From Adiantum capillus-veneris (taxonomy: Eukaryota > Streptophyta > Polypodiopsida > Polypodiales > Pteridaceae): 64,000 bases of DNA. Shown here piece after piece: positions 44,580 to 55,388 of this stretch (its first letter is position 1; each line of letters opens with the position of its first letter). Position numbers and translations under genes: made by a program. The DNA is taken from contig CM043952.1 in NCBI GenBank assembly GCA_014529385.2, positions 61,954,119 through 62,018,118 on the forward strand. The letters run 5' to 3'. The notes beneath the pieces are model-generated. The model saw nothing but the letters and a program-made list of their open reading frames with translations, was not told the origin of the DNA and did no database searches.

Positions 44580-45310
44580 CTGAGATTGTTCAAGAAGATG
44601 CACAAGATGTTTGACATATGAATTTCCTTCAATACGCTTTCTGCACACATCCTTCTTATTGGGTGAAACACGAGTGTTAGACATCCAAAAAGAGAAGATC
44701 AACTCTTTCTCATCAGGTGTTATGAAGCCACGATCCATGGGCTATCGAGCACACAAAGAGATTGGCAAATTGCCATCACCTGCTGCCCTCAACCGATTCT
44801 TTGCAGCTATGAAGTTCCTCTTGTGCAAATTTAGCAACTTAGATGCAGCTGAAACATTCACTTTTGAGGTAGATGTACACTCAACATTCATAAGCATTGT
44901 GGTGATGAACCTTTTAAGAAAGAGCTCCTGTCCTCTCTTGGGTAATTTGATTCTATTGTGTTGCGTATGGCTTCAACGAAGGTTGTTTGTGCCCTGGGCA
45001 TTTCAAGGTCTCCAAGAGAAGGATGATTGACAAACTTGCACAAAATATCTGAGCGTGATGCAACATCGAGGGCCTTTGTACGCCGATTGAAGAGCATAAC
45101 AAGGTCATTGCAAAGTCTTTGACGCTTTGCATCATCAGCACCATTTTGATCATTATCTTTCTCACGTGATACCTGCTCAAGCTTGTTCTTAGCACGCTGC
45201 TCCCTCTTTCTCCTAGCATGATATTCCTTGACCGCATCAACAGCATACCTAGCACACAGTTCACAGTGAGGCTGAAAGCAGTCACATACAGTGTGAGATT
45301 CTTGCTCCAT

Positions 45311-45729
45311 GTTAGAGAGGGAGAGATTGAGCGAGGTGATAGACCTACAAAGAGCAAGAGCAGTATATGACACCAATAGATGTGTAATAGCCCTACAAAG
45401 TAAAACAGCAATCTGTGCTCCTACACAAAGAGTTAGAGAGAGACAGGAAAACGAGAGAGCGGGAAGACAAAGAGCTGGCTGACGTGCATAGTTAAGAGCT
45501 ACAGAGCCGTCTTCTATATTTTAAAAAGAGACGTGGAAATAGTAATGGTGTAAAGAGCTGGCTGACGTGCATAGTTAAGAGGTACATAGCCGTCTTCTAT
45601 ATTTAACAAAAAGCTGTGGAAATTCTATATTTAATTAAAAATCTGTTCAAAAGAATATATCGAATTGAACTAATAGAGATGGTTTTCTGTACTGGTTATA
45701 AAACCTCTGTCCGGAACAAGGTTTTTGGT
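45311..45729. other. Right subterminal region of element E
   Basis: Upstream region of the transposase gene, so it should hold its promoter. A ~50-bp duplication ('agagctggctgacgtgcata' at about 45471 and 45556, followed by 'gccgtcttctatatttaa') is visible. Confidence 0.6.
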
Positions 45730-45751
45730 CCACCTATTCATGCATCCACCC
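45730..45751 (-). repeat. Element E right terminal inverted repeat
   Basis: Reverse complement of 35588..35609. TTAG (TSD) follows at 45752..45755. Confidence 0.9.
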
Positions 45752-45870
45752 TTAGATATAGCCGACCAAGGTTTAACCAAGACATTGTTGTCCAAATAGA
45801 GAGAGTGAGATTACAAAGGGGGCATACTTTAGCCCAGGGTTATTCAAGTAACTTTCAACTAGATAACTGT
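45752..45870. repeat. Duplicated segment X, copy 2, right half
   Basis: Reads ttagatatagccgaccaagg, matching ttagatataaacgaccaagg of copy 1 (32074 onward), and continues to the (GT)n/(G)n at 45871..45902. Confidence 0.88.
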
Positions 45871-45872
45871 GT

Positions 45873-45902
<30 letters not shown>

Positions 45903-45905
<3 letters not shown>

Positions 45906-46337
45906 TGGGGACTTTCCTCCCTATGCTACCGGAGGCGACATGAGTCCCATAGCCATTTACAAGAGCTATATATGTGACATAAGGACCTAAGTGGAACCAA
46001 AGGTGGAAAATCAATGTACTATTGATTCTGCTTTTGAATTTGTGATCTTTGTTCATTTTGTTGGCCGAAGCTGGTGTAGAATGACTATAAAATCCCCACT
46101 AATTTGTTGTGAAGTGGCAAAAAAAGGCAAGACAAATTGGCCTATAGTAAGAGAAGTCTGTCAAGCTCCATCACAATATCTTAATCCCGTTGAAATAGCT
46201 TGACTAAGAGTGCTATGTAGGTATATTCGAGAGCTTTTTTTTACAGTAAAGTAACATAAATTTTTTCATGATGTAGGACAGAAACCTTATTTTGTTTGAA
46301 AAATGTCCACCTCAATCTTGTGCTTGTTTGTACACAC

Positions 46338-46383
<46 letters not shown>

Positions 46384-46835
46384 CATGGGACAAATTTGGA
46401 ACACTAGTATTGAAAAAGTATCCAAAGTTTCATGCTGTAGAACAAAAACTTTATTTTGTTTGAAAAATCTTCAGCTCATTGTTGTGTTTATTTGTACTCT
46501 CTCTCTCTCTCTCTCTCTAGCATATTTCCGGAACTCTCTCTCTCTCCAGAAGGGTACTCTCTCTCTCTCCAGAAGGGTAAAAGCGGGTACATGGTCTACG
46601 AGAAAGCGAAGAATTTCACCCTATAGCAAGCTGGAGCCTGCAAGCGGTCGAAAATTTGAAGGCAATGCACTGTACTGCGGGCTAGCTATAGGGACCAAGC
46701 AGAGCAATTAAAGGCGGTTGCTCGCGCTCTCGTACGCAGCAGTGCCTACGTCTCTCCGCTCGTGACAAGTCCAGCCTCCAGCAATCAAGTGATGAGTTAC
46801 GTTGCTCAGCAATGAAGTGAGTTGCGCTCTCTCCC

Positions 46836-46886
<51 letters not shown>

Positions 46887-46981
46887 AGCTTCAGCTAGGT
46901 CGCCATAGCTAGCTTTTATGTAGAAGCTCGATCTAGCAGTCGTTCTGCCAAGGACTGAGGGAGTCTCTCTTGCACTTAGGT
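45903..46981. other. Upstream region of the LTPG gene
   Basis: No coding feature. (CT)n runs lie at 46338..46381 and 46499..46519, and (CT)n followed by (CA)n at 46836..46884. The last pair lies about 100-150 bases ahead of the LTPG start, so it is probably in the 5' UTR or core promoter. Pyrimidine-rich microsatellites are common in plant 5' leaders. No TATA box was assigned with confidence. Confidence 0.45.
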
Positions 46982-48835
46982 ATGGCACTCTCTTGCTCTC
47001 ACTCTAATACAGCCTTTGGCCATAGTCTAGTTGTAAGCTTGCTACTAGTCAGTTTTGTGGTACTAACTCAACCACTTCTTATAAGTAGTAGCAATAGTGC
47101 TAGTGCTAGTGCTCAACCTGATGACTCATGCATTTCTCCCTTGGAGAGTTTGTTCTCTTGCTTGCCCTATGCACAAGGCAAGCAAGTTGTGCCCACTGCA
47201 ACATGTTGTACCAACATCGATAATGTCTTCCGAAGCCAAAAGAAATGCCTCTGCGAGCTTATCATCGCAAGCTCCAACGGTGCCTCGACGGGCCTCCCTG
47301 CCTTCAACCGAACCCTTGCCATTAAAATGCCTTCTGCATGTAATGTTCCTGCGGACCCATCTCTCTGTCCTGGTGAGTATACACAATCTCATTCTTTACC
47401 AGTTTTTTTAATAAATGGAAATCACATGTGCTCCCAATTAGCTACATACACAATGCTCTTTGCTTTGAATTCAACACTTGTGGACATTAAAGTCCTGATC
47501 AGAGTAAGGAGACAAAGTGTATGGAACATATTATTTTTGACTTCATTAAAGAATAGATCACAATGTGACCTATCTTTGCAATGAGTATGTAAATCTGAAT
47601 TTAGCTTTATTTGCATAGTATCAAACTAAAGGTCTAGTTTTGGACCTCACATAGGCTAAATTAGAAACTTAATTACTCCTCTTTTTCAACATTTTGTGTG
47701 CATAATGAACTAGGAGGTCATTTGTGTAGCCCATGCACAAGCTTGTAACCAAGTTTTCACGAAGTCACAGCTCCTCTTACAGAAATCACTCTGTGTAGTT
47801 GCCACATCCATATCCTAGGGGTCCACCTTTCAAGAATACCTATAGCATGTGCGATCAAGAAATATTTACAAAACCCCTCTTCAAACACACTTCACCGTGA
47901 CTTAAAAAACCCCTCTTTCTTCGTAAACTATAACTTCTTTTCATCAGCTTTCCATCTTTTAGACCCCTCTGGTAAGGCCAATATCGATTCCAATGCTTGA
48001 AATTATGTGAGGAACCACTTATTCACATTGGGCTGACCTATGCCCCAAGTGGTTCACTAGTATTGATAAAGATGCCAGCTATATGCACCAAATGCCCCCA
48101 TATTATACAGGGTCATGCTTTGTAAAATGTCCTTATGGCAATGACCCCCCTTCCATATACCCACATGATATACAATTATCCTTAATGACACAAGAAGTTT
48201 TGGAAAAATTCTCACAATAATTCCCACATTGTGACTTACCTCAACATCATGAGCTTCTGTGAGGGAGGCACCTCATACCTAGCTAGGTACGATTGGGAGC
48301 AAGGGACCGCCGGCCCGGTGGGGGGGTCGGTGGTCCCCTGCCCTCAATCGTACCTAGCTAGGTATGTGGTGCCTCTCGAGCAGAAGATCTTGATGTTATG
48401 CATTGCATGTGCTATTGTTTAATTGATGTATAATGTGATGATGTAGGCCTACTTGGCATTCCTCCATCCTCTCCGGAAGCTAAAGACTTTCTCAACGCAG
48501 CACCTCCTACTGCAAATGGTAATTAAGAGTGCAAATTAATAAATCTTTAGGTACTAAATTCTTGAAGAAGCAAAAGTAGCCCTGTTGATTGAGTGAAACC
48601 AAATGTCTTTGATTATGAACTAGTCCAAATAGAGGAAAAATTTCTTTTTTTTATATAAAAAAAGCTAGCCTCTTACAATCTTATCTCTTTTGTAGAAACT
48701 ACCCTTGCAAGCCCAAGTCACAACAACACCTCACCAGTAACTAGTATGAACTTGAAGAGCAGTTCTCCATCGATAATGGATGCTTTCGTTCCATTGAATA
48801 TTTTCATGGGGATTTTCGTTATGGTTTTCTTGTAA
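46982..48835 (+). CDS. GPI-anchored non-specific lipid-transfer protein (three exons)
   Basis: Exons 46982..47372, 48447..48518 and 48696..48835 join in phase to 200 codons. All introns are GT-AG (g|gtgagt, atgtag|g, g|gtaatt, tttgtag|a). Residues 1 to about 44 form a signal peptide. The eight-cysteine motif is complete: C50, C60, C75-C76, C89-x-C91, C120, C129. A Ser/Pro/Asn-rich linker follows, and the last ~18 residues (VPLNIFMGIFVMVFL) are a hydrophobic GPI-attachment signal. Such LTPG proteins sit on the outer plasma membrane and help move lipids for cuticle or wall barriers. Start chosen as the first ATG before the signal peptide. Intron 1 holds a dispersed repeat and a long hairpin. 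An aataaa at 48994 may serve polyadenylation. No lesion is seen, so it is likely functional. Confidence 0.92.
47815..47985. repeat. Dispersed repeat in LTPG intron 1
   Basis: Inverted relative to the copy at 7375..7572. See that entry for shared phrases. Confidence 0.6.
48237..48405. ncRNA. Long imperfect hairpin in LTPG intron 1 (foldback element or miRNA-like precursor)
   Basis: Two ~75-base arms (48241..48315 and 48328..48400) pair across a short GC-rich loop. 'catacctagctaggtacgatt' is matched by 'aatcgtacctagctaggtatg' with at least 20 consecutive pairs. The outer arm (aacatcat.agcttctg against cagaagatcttgatgtt) pairs with scattered mismatches. The pattern fits a small foldback MITE or a young plant MIRNA. 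I matched it to no conserved miRNA. Confidence 0.6.
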
Positions 48836-49879
48836 TAGCCTAATACAGACCCAAATGATAAAGAGGATTTTGGATGTTGTTTTTTTTTTGGTTAAGTGTG
48901 CTCGCCTGAATTTAGGATGGCGCTAAAATGGGATTGCATCAGTCACTTTTCTTTCAATCTTGTTTTGCAGAACTTAGTGAGTGGTATTGTATTAATAAAA
49001 TCCAAAAAATTCACATGACTGACATTAGTGAGGCATTTTGATACAATCTTAATATTAGTGAGGCATTTTGAAAATAGTTTTTTGGATATTCAAAACTAGC
49101 TGCAAGCGCTAAGAAGCAACACATAAACATTTAGTTGAGGATAAATCTTTAGAATTCCATTCATCTAATGTAATGCTACCCCGAATCTCCCAAGATACCT
49201 TTCTTTGGTGTGTGTGTGTGGGGGGGGGGAGGAGATCAATGAATGGGAACTCCACGCATGGCTGTCAAGGCAATCTGTGTCGATGTAGATGGCTTGTCAA
49301 AACTAAATCCGGCCGGACATGGGACATGTCTGGGTTTAGTTCTAAGCCAGTCCAGGTTTATCATTTATAACACCATGTAAAATGGCAATCCTTTCACATG
49401 TATGCGGATGAGCGATGAGGTTAGCCCAAGCTTCAAAAGGCGTTGGGACATGAGGTCGTGGGCTCCAGCCGGGGCTCCTCACCTGTACCACCATTTTTTG
49501 GGGGGCCTATCCACCTGGGGATGCCTGCTAGCTCTCTGTCGTCGTTGATCCCCTTACCCGCCCCAACGTGCCCTTCCATGTCACTTAGTGCCGTGGCATG
49601 TCCACCAATTCCACCATCTTCGTTCCCCTCTATCATCCGGCTGCCTGGATTTCAAATCCCACCATGCCATCTTTCCCTCGGTCGATAGCTCTTTCCTTGG
49701 TGTTCATTCGCTAGCTCCCTAGTAGAACGACACCTGCCACCCATTTACATTCCTCTTCATGAGGGTTGGCTGTAGGAGATCGCGCAGCTGGTGCAGGAGA
49801 TCTCTACGAGCGCGTACCTAGGTGCTGCCATGGCAAGATTACTCCTTCAACCAACTATGTCTGATATGTAAACAAATGC
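48836..49879. other. No gene recognised
   Basis: 3' flank of LTPG, then (GT)n/(G)n near 49208..49228 and a GC-richer stretch 49430..49860 with frames but no family motifs. The right end of CACTA A should lie here if intact, but I found no CACTA terminus. Confidence 0.4.
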
Positions 49880-51286
49880 CTATTGAACGATCCACCCTTC
49901 GGCCATACATGTCTCTGGTTGAGACCGTAGCCGCACAAAATCTTTGAGAGTCTTTAAAAACCTCTCTAAGAAGAACATCCATCGTGCGTGCACTACTCCA
50001 CATATAGCTATCTCCTCCACCACGTGAACCAAGAGGTGAATTTGACTAAGAAGGACCGATCGAGGAAATGCATCTTCAATGGTACACACAGTTTCTGTTG
50101 CAAGTGTTTGAGCAGCAGGGATAACATCTATTTCGATTTCCTTAGAGCTCACAAATTTGCAAGAAAACACACAAGGATACACTAAGTGCTAGTTGAAATT
50201 ATTGTGTACATAAAAAAGGTGTAGTTGAGTGGAGTCTTGTGGTCTACCTTACTAGCTCTCCTAGTTTGAAAATAGCGTCCTTGACTTTCTTGTCCCGACA
50301 TATACACATACTCACCGGCAGAATGAACTACAATGTTAATCGAGAAAAGGGAAAGTGAGTGATAGTCATACACACAAACCATAGATAGAATAGGGAGTAT
50401 GAAGATTACCCAAAGTATCTTGTGCCAATCATGGGACTTCAACCCATACAATTGAATGCTTTCATCCTTCTTCACTTTTGTGAAAGCTCCCTTCAGCGAC
50501 CTCATGTATCCTGTTGGTGTGCGAATAGAGACAATGGTACCCTTCACCTTGTCTAATTCTTCTTTGGCTAGCATCCATGGTGCTTTACGAAGCACAATCT
50601 CAATCTTTCCATTTGGTGCACGTTGTGGAGTAGCAGAGGCAGGGAGATGTTTTAAAAGCCTCAAATCCTCCCTCGCACTTAATCAGTCCTTTTTGCCAAT
50701 AATGTGGTCCCATAGTGTTTGGGCTACATTCTTGAATATGTACATGGGATCCAAGAGGTGTTGTATTTTTAATTCCTTCCAATATGGAAGCCTTGAATAT
50801 ATGGAATACCTTGACATACCTTTTGGTGGAGGACACGGAGCCGGATTGTTGTTGTGGTGTTCTTCCCAAATGGTTGCCCAATCTGCTATCGTGAGCTTTA
50901 GAGGAGTCTTTCCATTTGTTGGAGCCTTGTGCTTGTTATGCCCATGGTTGTTTGGATAGATTACCTTGCACAAGGAATCGGGCCTCTCTGTCACCAACGA
51001 TGGCCCGCAAGTAGGACATGCATTGTGCCCCGATGAGGACAACCCTGCATACATATCATATGGTTAGAGAGATGACTGAAGTAAAGGGAGAGAGGGAAAG
51101 AGAGATACAGGAAAGGGGGTTACTAGAAATCTCTCTAAGCCCAGGATAGCCGTGCATAGTCACATAAGTATTTCCCTCACTTGGGCCTCTCTCCCCCCCT
51201 TTGCAAGTGAGACATCGACAACAGGAATGCCTCTCCATAACTCCTCCAACTCCTCGATGAGGGGCTCGAGGTAAATGTCAATATTT
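49880..51286 (-). pseudogene. CACTA A TNP2 transposase, C-terminal part (inverted)
   Basis: Read on the minus strand from 51286: NIDIYLEPLIEELEELWRGI, then VYPNNHGHNKHKAP-like and ATIWEEHHNNNPAPCPPPKG text, KELKIQHLLDPMYIFKNVAQ, IGKKD, then YGLKSHDWHKIL and HARWMFFLERFLKTLKDFV. These are successive Transposase_21/TNP2 blocks that follow the exon ending at 27867. The reading frame shifts several times and a non-coding insert or intron lies near 50300..50400. It lies in the opposite orientation to the N-terminal exons because of the ~27-kb inversion. The extreme C-terminus degrades before 49880. Confidence 0.85.
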
Positions 51287-51300
51287 GACACTTTTTACTT
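51287..51300 (-). repeat. LINE target-site duplication, 3' copy
   Basis: On the minus strand aagtaaaaagtgtc, identical to 27868..27881, directly after the A-rich LINE 3' end (ggaacaaaaa). Confidence 0.85.
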
Positions 51301-54300
51301 TTTTTGTTCCGAGAAAAAGATCCTTCTATTAGTTAATGAAAACTACCCATAGGGCTACAACCACCTCTGCAAGAGAGGACTACAACAAGCATGATGGGGA
51401 GACTCTCCCAATGAAAAAACAGCATATATACAATGAGGCTAAATCAAGAGATGGGAGGAGGGAAGAGCCACACAGGTAGGCAGTAGTGCCATTTGAGCAC
51501 CCCCTAGACTATGGTGTAGAAAGGCCCAGGGCGCCAGAGTCGAAGGAAAGCCTCGCGGCGCTCCCGCATGCGGTCGGAGCTGCCCTGTAGTCCCTCAAGC
51601 TGTCCTCTGAGAGTATAGATCAGCTCTAGCCAAAAGTCACGAACAGTCTCTGCTGGTGGCACATGGCGAGCCTCAAAGATGCGGAAACAGCAGGCCCGCC
51701 AGATGAACCAAAGTGTCAGGCCACTGATGAGCTCCCAACACTCCTCTCTCTCACTGCACCACTCCTGTGGAGTAAGCTCTGTAGTAGCAGGCTGGAGTGT
51801 AGTTCGCCCCCCCTACATCACTATCATCCTGCTGGTGGAAGATAGCTCAAACTGAAGTGCCGGGCCCGTGAGGGTGGACCAAGTCGCTGCCCCCCAAGTG
51901 TACTGTCAAGCCGTGGAGAGAGCAGGCATCAGTCGAAGAACTCGTAGCCACACCTGTTGGGCCAAGGGACAGTCCCAAAGACAATGACGCTGACTCTCCA
52001 CCAACTGGTCACAGGCTGCACATGCGGCTGAGAGACCACTATGCACAAGCAATCTCCCTACTGCTGTGGCTCTGTGTGCAACCAGCCCATTGAAACAAAG
52101 AGACGCACCTCGGCTATCTGGAGTCCCATAGCCTCTGCCAAAAGGCTACCAAGAACTCGACTGTGAGGCCCTCCTCCTGCCAATGACGTGCTGCAGCGGG
52201 GCGGGCCTCTCTTTGTGCTGCAAGTATATGACGTCCAAGCCGAACAGTGTATTGAAAGAAGGGGACTCCTGGGTGGTCTACAGAAGAGAAGGGGTCCCTC
52301 CATAGCCACTCACCAGGATCCCACTATACTCATGCCAGTGGACAACACTCCCAAGCCCATAGCCTCCAGTGTCTAGTCTCAAGAGCTGCTGGGTCAGGGT
52401 CTATGACGCAAGTCCTCCCACAGATGCCCACAACTCGGATCCTCTGGAAACAACACTCTGCTACCTGCGGGGCCTCTACTGCAACTCACTGTAATCGTCC
52501 CCCACCCTGAATCTCGAAGAACAGGGTTGGGACAGTCTCTGAGCAGGCCCTGACTGAAATGAGAACCTCCAGTTGCGTGAAGGCTCCCATCCACCGGGGT
52601 ACTCGCTCGAGAGGCGTGAGCCACTCAGCTGGAACTGACTCTGAGATGTCTTGACACATGCTCTGCACCCCTCTCAACTGGAAACCCTGCACCTCCTCTG
52701 ACAAACCTGTGAACTCTAGCCAGTCAGCTAGAGAGCGCGTTGTACCTGCTGCCATGGGACCCCAAGAAACATGAGGCTGACTCCCAACCAAGTGGCCTCT
52801 CTCAGTGCTAACCATGGGGTTCCAGACGAGGGGCTGCCGTAGGCGCTCCTCTGTGCACGTCGGCTGTCTCTGCTCTAGGCCCCGCCATAATTAGAGCTCC
52901 CAAGATCGAAGCAAACTCACAGCGAAGCGGTCCTCCAGTTTCCTTCTCAAACCAACTCGGCGCAACTCTGTAAAGATCCATCTGGTCGAAGGTTGCCAAG
53001 GGCCTTTTGACTGAGGCACCCTGGCACGAAGCCTCTGCAGCAAGAACTCCTTCAAGGGCTCCTCTCCTAGAAGAAGTCCTCTGACTACAAACTTCCCAAG
53101 AAGGGCTCTGCTCTGCTGTGATGGATCAATGATCCCAAGCCCTCCCTGAGAACAAGGAAGTGTGATGACCGACCAAGCCACCTTGGCTCGGGCAATCTGA
53201 GTGTCACGACCTGACCAAAGGAAGTTCCTGATCAGCCTCTCTACATGGCTGATACAAGAACTCGAGAAGATCCAGCAAGAAGTGATGTACCACATAGTCA
53301 CCAACAACACCTGGTTGGCAACTACTACTCTACCAGCCAGCAAAAGTCATGCTGAGCTCCAATGTAACAGCTTTCTCCTGATGGACAGGAGAAGAGGAGA
53401 AATCTGCTGCTCGGGAGACAAGTCCAAACCAACCTGACAACCCAAGTACCGAACTGCAGTCCCTGGGGGAATCCAACTGAAACCCTCTCCTAGCATCCAA
53501 TCTAGCACAGGAGCACTACCAACCGAGAAAGCCACTGTTTTTCTCAAGTTGATCAGTGCGCCCGATGCACAACAGAAGGTCTCCAAAGCCTGCTCACATT
53601 TGTGTAGATTGGCCTCCTGGCCCTCTAAGTACAAGGCTGAGTCATCGGAAAACTCAGCGTCGAGTAGCTCATCTCCCCGAATAGGGAGAGCTAAGCCCCT
53701 CAGACCAACCTGTTGTGACACCAAAAATTTGCTCATCGCCTCCGCATAGAACAGAAAGAGAAAGGGGGCAAGAGGACAACCCTGTCTGACCGAGCGTGTG
53801 AGCATGAAGCGCTCACCTCTACCTCCTGCCAAAAGCACCTGACTGTGAGCATGTCTGTACAAAGCTGACACCCCTCTGATCCAAGCATTTGAGAAGCCCA
53901 TCCTGCGTAGAGTGCCCTCTAGAAAGTACCAGTCAACTCTGTCGTATGCCTTCTCAAAATCGAGAAGAAGAATCACAAGGTCCTCTCCCCACGGAGCCGT
54001 GCCAGGGCAGAAGCCTCCCAGAAAGTGAAGATGTTGTCAAAGATAATGCGTTCCTTGACAAAACCTGTCTGAGTCCCATGTATAAGGCTCTCCAAAAGTG
54101 GCTGAATCCTCAAACTCAGAGCCTTGGCAAGAATTGTGTAGGCTGAGTTGAGGATGGTGATGGGGCGCCACTGTCGAATCTCATCCAAGGAGCCACCCTC
54201 CTTTGGAATGAGGTAAATCAGGCCCTCACTCATGCTATCCAGCATCACTCCTATGTGCAAAATGTACTGAAAGGCACTACAAAGATCTGGGCCAAGCAGG

Positions 54301-55388
54301 TCCCAGTACTCCAAGAAGAAGCTGTCCATCCTCACCTGGACAGCTACCACGAGAGGGCCCTAAGAGCCGTGTGCAGCTCCCCAAGCTGAAGTGGCATCTC
54401 TAGCCTCTAGCGCATCTCCTCAGTCACAAGACAAGGCATCTCTGCCCAAACCTGCTCCCTGCATGCATCCTGCCGCTCTGACTGGGGCTCAACCGACAGT
54501 AACTCACGATAAAAGTCAGTAGCAATTGCACGCATATCCTCCGGCTCACAAACAACTGACCCATCGGGTCTCCTCAACTGATTGACCTTGGCATGCGAGT
54601 GCCGAGGTCCCACTGTCTCAAAAAAAACACCTATCACTCTGTCACCCACCTGAGTCCACTGAGATGCGTGTCGGTGAAAGGCAAACTCATGACGCCTCTC
54701 CTCTGTGCTAGCAAGCTCCTGTCGAGCCTGCTGTAAATGCTCCTCCAACCATGGACTATCTGGATGTTGCTCCTGCATACTCTGTAGTGAAGCAATGCCT
54801 CGTCTGAGACGCTGCTCCTCCTCTCTCGCTGTAGCCCGGCGAGCCAGAGACTCCTAGAGGAAAAAGTGGCTAAGCTGAGCTAGGCCTAGGGCCACTCTGT
54901 CTGCAGGTAGAACCTGGATGTCCATGCCCTCTGTCCAGAGAGCCTCTACCCTCTCTCTGAGTGCTGAGTCCAACAAGGCCCACTCTGGGATGCGAAGCAT
55001 TGTGCTCCCACTCCTCTGCCCGTCTGCCACCACTGTGAGGATCACTGGTGCATGGTCCGAGAAGAATGTCCCTGCCAGGATGCCCACTGATCCCCCCAAG
55101 TCACTGAAGTGGTCACTAGTGTAGAAGCGATCTATCCGTGATAGATTCACTCCTCCCACTCTGCGGTCTATCTAGAGAAGGCAAGACTGGCTGGAGGCCT
55201 CACAAAGCCAGAGTGCTGCCATGTATCCGAGACCCTCAAAGTCATACACAGGGCCTCTCCCAAGCTGCTAACTCGACTCCATGCACAGTAGCATGGCTGC
55301 CTCCAATCCTGTCAGAAGGGTCCTCCAACATGTTGAAGTCCCTCCCACACACCAATGGTCAGCCTGCGGCAAAGACTCAACAATCACG
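51301..55388 (-). pseudogene. L1-type LINE, endonuclease remainder and reverse transcriptase (inverted)
   Basis: Minus-strand order: ESLPQADHWCVG.DFNMLEDP (endonuclease, 55380..55320), GGVNLSRIDRFY and FFSDHAPVI (endonuclease SDH block, about 55160..55050), a linker with coiled coil, then RT blocks. RT blocks: EGLIYLIPKEGGSLDEIRQW, ILLLDFEKAYDRVDWYFLEG, RSVRQGCPLAPFLFLFYAEA and DAEFSDDSALYLEGQEANLH with the catalytic pair as FSDD. A maturase-like C-terminal region (LIRNFLWSG, GGLGIIDP) follows. Frameshifts occur near 54850, 54360, 53980 and 53345, so it is inactive. The 3' end is A-rich and abuts the TSD. The 5' part is at 27882..28270. Confidence 0.9.

Larger units (their letters stand above)
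40670..45310 (-). pseudogene. Element E gene 3: multi-exon DDE-type transposase, broken
   Basis: Minus-strand exons by eye: 45310..44580, 42757..41748, 41564..40670. Exon 1 starts MEQESHTVCDCFQPHCELC (possible zinc binding), followed by a basic coiled coil, then FITPDEKELIFSFWMSNTRV. Exon 2 has VRKLRDRYTCCCISHVQM, CLSGQCKRCG, then VVSVVDFAENYSF and HWVWFDGEASQFKARRP. Exon 3 opens YNVFTGWKMSWNFFGSGHGKG. The series DFAENYS...DG.xSQ...FF.xSHGKG is shared by uncharacterised transposase-like proteins of animals, so an RNase H-fold DDE enzyme is inferred. Lesions: a frameshift near 44938, TAG at 44742..44744, and a TGA near 42550. Introns hold the 173-bp satellite. It is the likely mobiliser of element E. 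Confidence 0.65.
35588..45751 (+). mobile_element. Element E: 10,164-bp DNA transposon with RING-like, FCP1-like and DDE-type genes
   Basis: Perfect 22-bp terminal inverted repeats (35588..35609 and 45730..45751, GGGTGGATGC... inward) are flanked by TTAG at 35584..35587 and 45752..45755. The paralogous segment at 31559..32186 has a single TTAG at this point, proving the ends and the 4-bp TSD. Inside are a five-exon RING-like gene (+), an FCP1/HAD-like gene (+) and a multi-exon transposase gene (-), converging on a microsatellite block at 39660..40615. All but the FCP1-like gene carry stops or frameshifts. I cannot assign a known superfamily. Confidence 0.88.

Noticed and set aside
31559-45870. 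Calling segment X the LTRs of a retrotransposon that contains element E
   Set aside because: I found no primer-binding site, no polypurine tract and no clean TG...CA ends, and the interior has no retroelement proteins. Duplicated segment is the safer label.
49443-49688. Pro/Ser-rich frame near 49.4 kb
   Set aside because: No domain. It lies in GC-richer non-coding sequence next to the decayed end of TNP2, probably repeat-derived.
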